Of a stretch of 64,000 bases of DNA, positions 56,340 to 64,000 are shown one piece after another; position 1 is the first letter of the stretch, and the number at the start of each line of letters is the position of its first letter. The stretch lies in assembly GCA_027924585.1 (NCBI GenBank), contig BSBM01000068.1:7422501-7486500 (forward strand), in the 5' to 3' direction. Source of the stretch: Larix kaempferi (Eukaryota; Streptophyta; Pinopsida; Pinales; Pinaceae). The translations under genes and the position numbers were made by a program. The notes beneath the pieces were generated by a model, which was not told the origin of the DNA, did no database searches, and saw only the letters and a program-made list of their open reading frames with translations.

Positions 56340-57230
56340 TATGGTCTTATTACTCTTGATAAAATTAAAAAGACCAAGGATAAATTTGCTCAAGATACTT
56401 ACTTGTTTAGTGCAAAAGATTTGGGATTTAGCGGGCGGTCTGCATATGAATGGGGCAGCTATATAAGGTTCTTGAACCGAGCGTGGGATTGGAGTGTGGC
56501 AGCGTGCGACTGGAGTCTGAATCGAGCATGGAACCTACATAGGGATTCAATTGTGACAAATGTAGATGGGACCGAGTGTGAAACATATCCCGCTGCGTGG
56601 AACTGTTACCCAACCTTCGACTGCCGCACCAAAGCTTTCTTTCTGTTGCATGGGAACAGGAACCCAAACCTTCAAAAATTCTATCTTGTAACTACTGCCC
56701 GGATCTACTGCGAAGATTTTGGCGTTCAGGTAAATACGATGGTGGCCAGACAATGCCCACGAAAACTTGATGCATTAGACGATGTAATTTAAGAAAACAT
56801 TCACCTTTCTTACACGCTGATGGGATCAAAATGGTTCATTTATAAGAAATCAATGGTTTAGATTTGAGGAGGGTTGAGATCTGTGGCAGACAAGGAATCT
56901 GCTAGGCAAAGGTGCATGTTCTATAACATTGGCAACTTTGGAGAAATGAACTTTGGTACGTGTTAAATTCAGGACGCGACATCGCTGCATATCCTCCACC
57001 ACCTCCCATCCATGATTCTTGATCTCATTAACGCCACCTAGCATGCATTGAATGCATGAATGCGACGTCGAGAAGGGTAGAGCATAGGGACGTGGACCTG
57101 GTCGACGGATCTGCGGTGATGGGACGATGGAGTATCGGGTGGGGCATATGCATTCAGGGAGGTGGGGTCTGCGTGAATGAGCTGGATGGTGTTGGAATAT
57201 CAAGCAATACTGAGAGGGGGGGTGAATCAG
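56340..57230. other. Unclassified stretch with one unassigned ORF
   Basis: Less AT-rich than its surroundings. A 129-codon plus frame (56403-56792) has no domain I recognise and its codons do not look selected; a CTATATAAGG box at about 56460 lies inside it. It may be the host sequence flanking the transposon. No supported gene. Confidence 0.4.
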
Positions 57231-57239
57231 TATTACACT

Positions 57240-57440
57240 ATTTTCTAACCCTTGCAGGCATAAACAAACCCTTGTGGGCATAAACAAACACCCTTGCAGG
57301 AACAATAAATCTCTTGGGAGCTTTATGCTTCACGCCCCTTGTGGGAATTCCCTTAATCCCTTGCCAACATACCAGAATCCCTTGCGGGCATAACATAGCC
57401 CCTTGTGGGCATTCTCCAAATCCTTTGCAGGCATAATACA
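57240..57440. repeat. Short CCCTTGYGGGCAT repeats
   Basis: Seven or so occurrences of a motif close to CCCTTGTGGGCATAA, spaced mostly 20-40 bp apart. The same GGGCATTT core reappears once per monomer in the neighbouring satellite, so this block may be a local expansion of part of that monomer. Confidence 0.6.
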
Positions 57441-57479
57441 AGGTGTAGTGAACCTTATTTTTCTCTATTTTGGCAGGCC

Positions 57480-59090
57480 AAAATATCACACTTGTAAGCC
57501 TCAAAGAGAGAACTAACACCATATCTAGATGGACATATCATTAGGGAACATGTCCATGCCATCTGGAAAATTTCTTATCACAAGGGAACCTCCTTGAAGG
57601 CATTTCCAAATGCCTCTTCAACCTTCATTTGAATAATAAAAACAAGCTTTTTCTCATTTTGGCAGGCTTGTTTCTGCACGTGTGAACTACATAGGAAGAT
57701 ATGCGCTCATAGTTAGATAACCAATTCACTAGAGAACAATCCTATGACATTTGATTAATTTTATCAGCAACTGAACACCTCCTTGCGGGCATTTCCAAAT
57801 GGCCTCTTAGCCATGTGAGTTTGACACTTAGACAAATTTTTTGTCTTTAATATGTAAAACACTCTTTCCTTCACTTTGGAAGATTGATTTCTTTCATATA
57901 TGATCACCATAAGGAAAAATAAAATCATGGCTAGATAGATACTTCAACAATGAACAAGACCATGTCAAAATATGAACTTATTGACACACACCCATCATCT
58001 GGCGGGCATTTGAAAGTGGCCTTCCAAACTGCTCATTTGACACTTAGGAAAAATTATCAAACCCTAGGTTAATATGAAGTGATTTTTCTTTTCATCAAAT
58101 TTGAAGTGTGAGACATCCACTAGATAGCGGCCAACTAGTGGATTCTATCCAAACAAATTCCACCCCTTGAAACCTCTTTCTCTCTCCTTGACGGGCATTT
58201 TACTATAGTGTAAATCAAGCTGGGAGGCTCTTTTGGCAGATTAATATATTCCTCCTCAAAGACTCTTTGGACAGAATAATGATATGTTTAGATGCAATAA
58301 TAAACACTCTAGAGACCCATATCCTCAGAATAATTTAATCCATCAACTATAGAAAATGGTAGGCATTTTACAAAGGTCACTTAGGCAGTTTTATCAATAA
58401 TTTCATACTTAGACAATTTGTGCAATTACTAAGGTGGATTTTTTATTTCGCGAAAATCCTGAACCAATGCCACTAGATGATGTATTACACCTCATTGAGC
58501 ACACCTAATCTTATTTCACTCTCAAACTCATCTTCATTTTCCCTAGGCAGGCATTTTACTGAACTTGGTGCAAAACTGCCTAAAACTTTGTTTTGATACA
58601 CCTATAACTTCCTCCTCAGACATTCTTAAGATAAAATGAGACCATGGTCAGGTAGACCAATAAAAAATTTACATCCTAACCATATGGGGTGGGAATTTAC
58701 TTTAACCCATGAATTATGGTGGGCATTTTCTTGAGGCCACTTAGGTAGTTTTACTCCCTCTGGTGCAAAACAACCTGAAACCCTATTATGGAAGGTTGTT
58801 AACTTTGTCATCAAACACCTTCTCTGCAAAATGATACCATGGAAAGATAGCCTCTTTGAATCTAGAGCATGATAGTTTCAAATAATTTTTATCATTCTCC
58901 CATGAGGTACAGTGTGCATTTTCCCAAGGCCACCTGGACCAGTTTTCCAACACTTAGCCATTTCTAAGAATTTCTCCAAGGTTTATCTTGAAACCCTATT
59001 TTGGAAGACTTATAACTTTCTCCTCAGAAATGATTAAGGAAAAATAAGACCATGACTAGATGACCCCTCTTGATAATTATCAGTGTGTTT
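57480..59090. repeat. Degenerate satellite array, about 165-210 bp period
   Basis: A GGGCATTT landmark recurs at about 57590, 57781, 57992, 58190, 58352, 58545, 58711 and 58905. In most monomers it is followed by GGCCACTTAGG-like sequence, then AACTTTCTCCTCAGA and ATRAGACCATGGCTAGAT. Eight to nine strongly diverged units. No coding content; distinct from the 27300-29130 satellite. Confidence 0.7.
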
Positions 59091-59399
59091 TGAAAGTGCT
59101 AGACGATATCTATAATGATGGAGACATTATAATGAAGGATTGAGTGCACGTCCCTAGACATATAAATAAATAGATAAACATATCCACTCATGGTTTTATG
59201 GTTTAAAGATTAGGAATCTGGTTAGTGAACATGTGGCTTTTCTATCCCGGGATATGTATACCTGTAAATTCATCATTACCCTCATACTTCTTCAAGGGGA
59301 GGCGTGATACGACTATAATATTGCAATTGAGAAAAACTACGAGGGATTAATGGGATTGGGTACCAAGAACAGAGAAAAAATAAATGATGCATTATAAAT

Positions 59400-60540
59400 A
59401 CTCCAAAAATACTCTCCAAGAGAGACCATTGCATCTTCTCCAAAATCTGGTACTTCTTCCATAGGGGATGAAGACACTCTTGGAACTATGACCAAAGACA
59501 CAGGTTGTCAAACAACAGAGGTTGGAATGGGAATATTTATATGAGGAATGAAAATGGAATCCATTGTAGCATTGGAAGCTGAAGGTGAAGAAATGGAAGT
59601 GGTGGATGAAGTGATAGGTTTTGCAGAAGCAGTTAAAACCTGAATCTCAGCTTGCTTTGAAGGTGCAGTTGAAACTTGAATTTTAGTTAGCTCTTGGTGA
59701 TTTTCAACAGGGGCAATAGGTTGATCAATTGATGTGGATGGAAGAGTGGTAAGATCAGATGATGAGACAAAAGGTAAAATGGTAGGAATAGAAAGAGGTA
59801 TGGGATATGCCACAGTAACAACAATTAATAAATATATGAACTAGATCTAACATCACTTGCCTCAAAATAAAACAATACAATTAAAATTAAGTTATTTTAA
59901 TTCAAATGATTAAATCATAAGACTATCCTATCACTTATATGCCAATTTACAGATTAGCATCAAACTACAGATGACTGTTTTGACAATTGCAGAGGTAAGT
60001 GATATGAATTAAATAAATAAATTCATTCAAAACATAGCTTACACATAGATCGAGTGGTGAAAAATCAAGCACGAAGATCTCCTGTACTTAAAAATCATGC
60101 AACATAAAAGCAAAGTTATTCAATGATTAACTGGGAAACCATAATTTATCAAAGACATTTGAAAAATATCACAAAAAAGGGTCAAGAGAAACTAACTGAA
60201 TTTATTAAGATTGCAAGAAATTACAAGTCTCCAATTGGCCATGAGAAGCTGGAAGGAAGTGACTCATCTTCTTCATCACTATCTTCAATGTGAAGCATAG
60301 TAACCTTTGGTGCAGAAGCTTCAATATTTGTTTTCTTTACTGGAGTGGTGGCAACAATAGCTTGATTTTCAACCACTGAACTCATGAGTGCCAAGTCCTT
60401 CTTCATATTTGTAGCAGACTTGATGAGAGCATTGAGAGCATCCAAGCACTTTGGTTGGGGTGTGTCCTCAACAGGTGCTTTTCCTTTGTCATTGGTTTCG
60501 TAAGTTAGCATCAAAGGAGTGCTAACTTGAGCTATCTAAG
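59400..60540 (-). pseudogene. Partial duplicate of the Ser/Thr/Pro-rich ORF family
   Basis: Minus-strand pieces 60514-60221 and 59813-59508 match the 63149-62310 frame. Shared stretches include LTYETNDKGK, LALMSSVVENQ, EDSDEEDESLPSS, and then a Ser/Thr/Pro-rich tail (PTILPFVSSSDLTTLPSTS) as in the other copy. A ~400 bp non-coding block (59820-60230), related to 60575-60965, interrupts it where the longer copy is continuous. The family is not one I can name. The copy lacks the N-terminal and coiled-coil regions. Confidence 0.6.
59820..60230. repeat. ~390 bp direct repeat, copy A
   Basis: AT-rich, with CAATTAATAAAYATATGA, TTAGCATC, AAATAAATAAATTCATTCAA and AAATTACAAG landmarks in the same order as 60575-60965. 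The offset between the copies is about 750 bp. It could be an intron-like or inserted sequence; no terminal structure is seen. Confidence 0.65.
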
Positions 60541-60574
60541 TTTGCATAGCAATCAGATCTGTAATTTTAATAAG

Positions 60575-60965
60575 TGTTTCACCAATTAATAAACATATGA
60601 CCAAACGATAACAATTGACTAATTTTACCTAAAGAATGAAAGCATGTATGAGACTGTCTTGTTATGATATGCTGATTGACAAATTAGCATCTATTCAATT
60701 ATAACTGTTTATCATTTGCAGAAATAGATAAATGAGTTAAATAAATAAATTCATTCAACACATAACAACACTTGGATCATATGTTTTGAAAAATCTAACG
60801 CACAGATCAATGCCTTCATTAAAATTGCAAAATAAATAGAGTTCTTTCAGAAAATGAAGTAAGAAATCATAATTTATCAAATAAATTTGACAAATCGAAC
60901 AAAAGAGATGGAAAAGAGAGACTAAATGATTTTCATTAAGTTTGCAAAAAATTACAAGGCCTCAA
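60575..60965. repeat. ~390 bp direct repeat, copy B
   Basis: Second copy of the 59820-60230 repeat, between the end of the long broken ORF (61084) and the start of its partial duplicate. Confidence 0.65.
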
Positions 60966-61083
60966 AAAAATAGAGTATCTCTTGTTCTCCTTCGGTGATT
61001 CCCCCCCCTCTCCTATGATATCTAATCCATTTAAATAATAATTACATCAAATTACAAGGACTAATTTCCCATAAAACATGGAT

Positions 61084-63976
61084 TACAAAATACTTCTAAA
61101 CTAAGATCCTCCAAGGGCAATTTGCCACTTGGCACACACATCTAACAACTCTTCTATATCTAGATATTTGGCCAATTCAAGTGTTAGATGAGTCTTACAA
61201 GCGAAAGACTCAATCTCATTTTTCTTGATCTTGTGCCATGCACGTAGGAAAAGATGGATCTTTATCCCTAGAGTGATGGGTTTCTTGATTAATTCTTCAA
61301 CCTCTGAAATCTGAATGTACTCTAGCCGTTGAATCTGCTCCTTGGACTGGGCACATCTGTTATCAACCTGCTCGATTGTAAGCTTAGGTGGATCAGCCTT
61401 TTCGATGAGGTCCATGGTTGGAAAATCTAACATGACCATTATGTTATCGGTTGTATACAATCTCCTGCCACATACTACTTGTGATTTCTAGATTGTTTCC
61501 TCAACTAATTCACAAGCATGTTCCCATGCATCCAAAGAGATCCTAAGCCTTCTGAACTTGATACTGTCCAAAACAGGAATATCTCCAGGCTTGTACTTTA
61601 TGTACTTCTTCCAATCAGGTACATCTTGAATATACCTTGTTGCTTCTCCTCTTCTTTCATTATGATGTTCAAGGCCATCAGAATGGCGCTAAAAAACATT
61701 GTAGGTCTCCTGAATTTCATTCAGAGATTCAAATAACTCAACCAAAATATTCCTATAGTCTTCATTTATCTCAAGAGCGAGTTCCTTGAATTCTTCCATG
61801 GAAAACCTAGAGAAAGAGGAAGTAGCTTCTTTGGAAACTGAATCCTTCAACTTCTATTCAAGAAGTGTGATCTTATTAGCATAGCCAATGTTCAACACTT
61901 GTAATTCCTATAGCTGCTACTGGAGAGATGAGTTTTGATCCTGTAGGTCTTTTACCTAACTATCATGTTCATTTCTCAACTATTGAATTTGAGATTGATG
62001 TTGTTCCTCAATTTCAGCTTGCTTCTCCTTGAGCTTCTGCAATTCTTGCTTCCTAGCCTCAATTTCTTTATTCAAAGAAGTAACTGACATAGTTAGCCCC
62101 TGCAAAGGTTCCCATTTCCACACCATTTTCCAGTGCTTCTTGTTGTACATCAGTGGATGTTTTATGCGATATGACCTGGTTTGGGACGGGGCCCTACACA
62201 ACAGTCCATTCCCTTCTTCTTTTAGTCCCTATTTTCACCATTTCCTTCTCAGACTTGCTGTAGAAATATTCTCCCAGAGGAACCACAACATCCTCCCCAA
62301 AGTCTGCCACTATGTCCATAGTGGAAGTAGATACCTTAGAAGTTGGGAGAAAGCAAAAGTTGGGATTGGGATGGTGATTTGGGTGGTGGAGATGGAAGGA
62401 GAAATGATGTTGGAAACTGGTGGTAAGGGGGAGGAAGTGGGAGAAGAATTCGAAGTAACAGTTTCAGGGAGTGAAACAGAAACTCTAGTTACTGATAGTT
62501 GTAAAGATACAGTTGGAACTTGAACTTCAGTAACCAGAGGTAACGAGGTAGAAAGTGGAGTTACCAATAACTCCTGTGAAGTAATGATAGGAACGATAGG
62601 TGGCTCAATGATGGTGGATGAAGGGAGGATGGTATCAACTGATGAGATGGAAGGGAGTATATTATCAGCTGATGAGGTTGAAAGCAGTGGAATGGAAGTA
62701 GGTGTATTTTTAGAAGTGAGTACAGTAGATACTATGGTAAATTCTTGAAAATGGATATCTGGAAGAGAATCATCCATCACAATACCCTCTAGTAGATAAA
62801 AAAAATTATGTGGAGCAGTATACTCTTCTAAGAAAGGCACAACAGTTGGAACAGAGGATGGAAGAATCTCATCCTCTAGATCACTGTCATCGATCAAAGT
62901 CACCTGTGATATAGATCTTTGAACCTTCTGCTTCTTTGTTGGAGTGTTTATTGCAACAACCTGTGTGTCCACTACTGAGCTCATCACTGCAATTTCTCTT
63001 TTCATCTCTGCAGCTGTCTGAATCAGTGTATTGTGAGTGGCCAATGGCTTTAGCCATGAGGTATCCTCCATGAGTTCCTTACCTTTGTCATTAGTTTCAT
63101 AGTTCAACATCAGAGGTGTACTTGTTTTCCTCGCTTCCTTGTCTGCCAAATTCCTTTTAGACTTTTCTTCAAGTGAAAGTTCCAGTTTTCTGTATTGCAG
63201 AACTTTGGCTTTAATATCATTTTGATACTAGAAAATAAAATTCTTTTCTTCCAGGGAGGAGATCTTGTTCAAGACCTCAACAAATGAATCAACACCCCAA
63301 TAAATAGAATCATCCGGGTCAGTTTGATGAGCATATTCACTCTTCATGTGCTCCTATGCAAAGTGGTTCTTCATAAAAGACCTAGGATCATGCATCCTCT
63401 TTGGAGATTTCCCAAGATTGAGGGAAACAATATTCTTTACAAGTAACCCAGCATGGGTTGAATTCTGAATTACTAGAGGCCCAAGATGAAGTGGGAATTT
63501 TGGACATCCTCTTCTTTTGGCACTAGTGAGTTTTGGAAAGACACCATCTATTACTGTCTAATAGCAACCTCTCCCTACAACATCTTGTCTAGTACAATTC
63601 TGGGAAATAGATTGGTTGTGTTGCTTCCCCAAATCCTGACATAGGAGAAGCATTCTCCTATGTACCAATCACCCATAGCAGATACCAGTGCCTTAGCATT
63701 GTCAAAAAAAGTGGGAGCATTCTCCTTCAAAATCATCAAATGAATTGAACCAAAAAGGTGGTAAAAAATATCATAAAGTAGGGGGGTGAAATTATTTTCC
63801 CAGAGTGCAGAGAAATAAATATTGACAGGTGGTCCAACCAGAGTCCAATTCCATCCCATGGAAGGAAACTGGAAAGAAGCACAAAAGATATCCATGATGT
63901 AAGTCGAGTAAAAGAAAGTGGGTTTTCTAGAGGCTAGGGTCTTCTGATATTTCTCAATTGCTACCTTAATCTCCAA
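61084..63976 (-). pseudogene. Long broken ORF of an unrecognised plant repeat family
   Basis: One reading direction with stops covers about 960 codons. 63976-63575 is an N-terminal domain rich in aromatic residues (PTFFYSTYIMDIFCASFQF, GWNWTLVGPPVNIYFS). Next is a linker, then 63149-62310 with a basic/acidic segment (TNDKGKELMED, DDSDLEDEILPSS) and a long Ser/Thr/Pro-rich tail. 62201-61980 is a likely coiled coil (SLNKEIEARKQELQKLKEKQ). The segment to 61460 and the frame 61460-61101 follow (PPKLTIEQVDNRCAQ, HLFLRAWHKIKKNEIES, LELAKYLDIEELLDVCAKW). I do not recognise the family. Its partial duplication alongside suggests a mobile or repeated origin. The window edge cuts off the true start. Confidence 0.55.
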
Positions 63977-64000
63977 TGATAGTACTTGAGCCTAATTAAA

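Noticed and set aside
56850-57305. 151-codon minus frame as a gene
   Set aside because: It runs through the CCCTTGYGGGCAT repeats, and the remainder shows no domain.
1-64000. tRNA and rRNA genes
   Set aside because: Only tRNA-complementary primer sites of retrotransposons were found; no cloverleaf gene or rRNA similarity was seen by eye. A tRNAscan-type search would settle it.

Overview
The window is repeat-rich plant nuclear DNA. I see no intact host gene, tRNA, rRNA or CRISPR array. The mix of Ty3/gypsy elements (a Tat/Ogre-like element with two RNase H domains and a chromovirus), Ty1/copia elements with initiator-Met tRNA primer sites, a LINE remnant, satellites and long low-complexity arrays points to a large land-plant genome, perhaps a gymnosperm or fern; the species cannot be read from the sequence. 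Almost every coding region is broken, so this is a graveyard of nested mobile elements.

Layout. (1) 1-22815 was once a single ~4.1 kb GAT/ATC trinucleotide array. It is built from inverted blocks ((ATC)n, a conserved ~40 bp spacer, (GAT)n) and was later split by two insertions. One is a TG...CA element of unknown type at 2418-7092. The other is a 14.0 kb Tat-like gypsy element at 8324-22347, with two 1863 bp LTRs and an ATGAT target duplication. The gypsy element itself carries an unexplained AT-rich insert of about 3.65 kb (13547-17201). (2) 22816-29420 holds unclassified sequence, a minus-strand LINE 3' remnant (about 26100-27070) and a degenerate ~177 bp satellite (about 27300-29130). (3) 29640-37620 is a decayed copy of a transposase-like gene (DUF7869-like), interrupted by a deletion-derivative copia element (31296-35554) and followed by 42 bp tandem repeats and palindrome-rich repeats. 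(4) 39483-56331 is the most notable structure: a DNA transposon with 76 bp terminal inverted repeats and an 8 bp TTAATTAA target duplication, carrying a fuller copy of the same gene on the minus strand. A copia element (44424-55255) sits inside it, and a chromovirus that has lost its RT and integrase cores (44787-49132) sits inside the copia LTR. This is a three-level nest. (5) 56340-64000 holds unclassified sequence, a second degenerate satellite (about 57480-59090), and a broken minus-strand Ser/Thr/Pro-rich ORF family with a partial tandem duplicate.

The order of events can be read from the nesting. The boundaries of the four LTR elements are supported by LTR pairs of exactly equal length (1863, 458, 538 and 387 bp), by primer sites and by 5 bp target duplications. 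The main candidate for something undescribed is the TIR-bounded element of about 6.0 kb (nested insertions removed) that carries the DUF7869-like protein.
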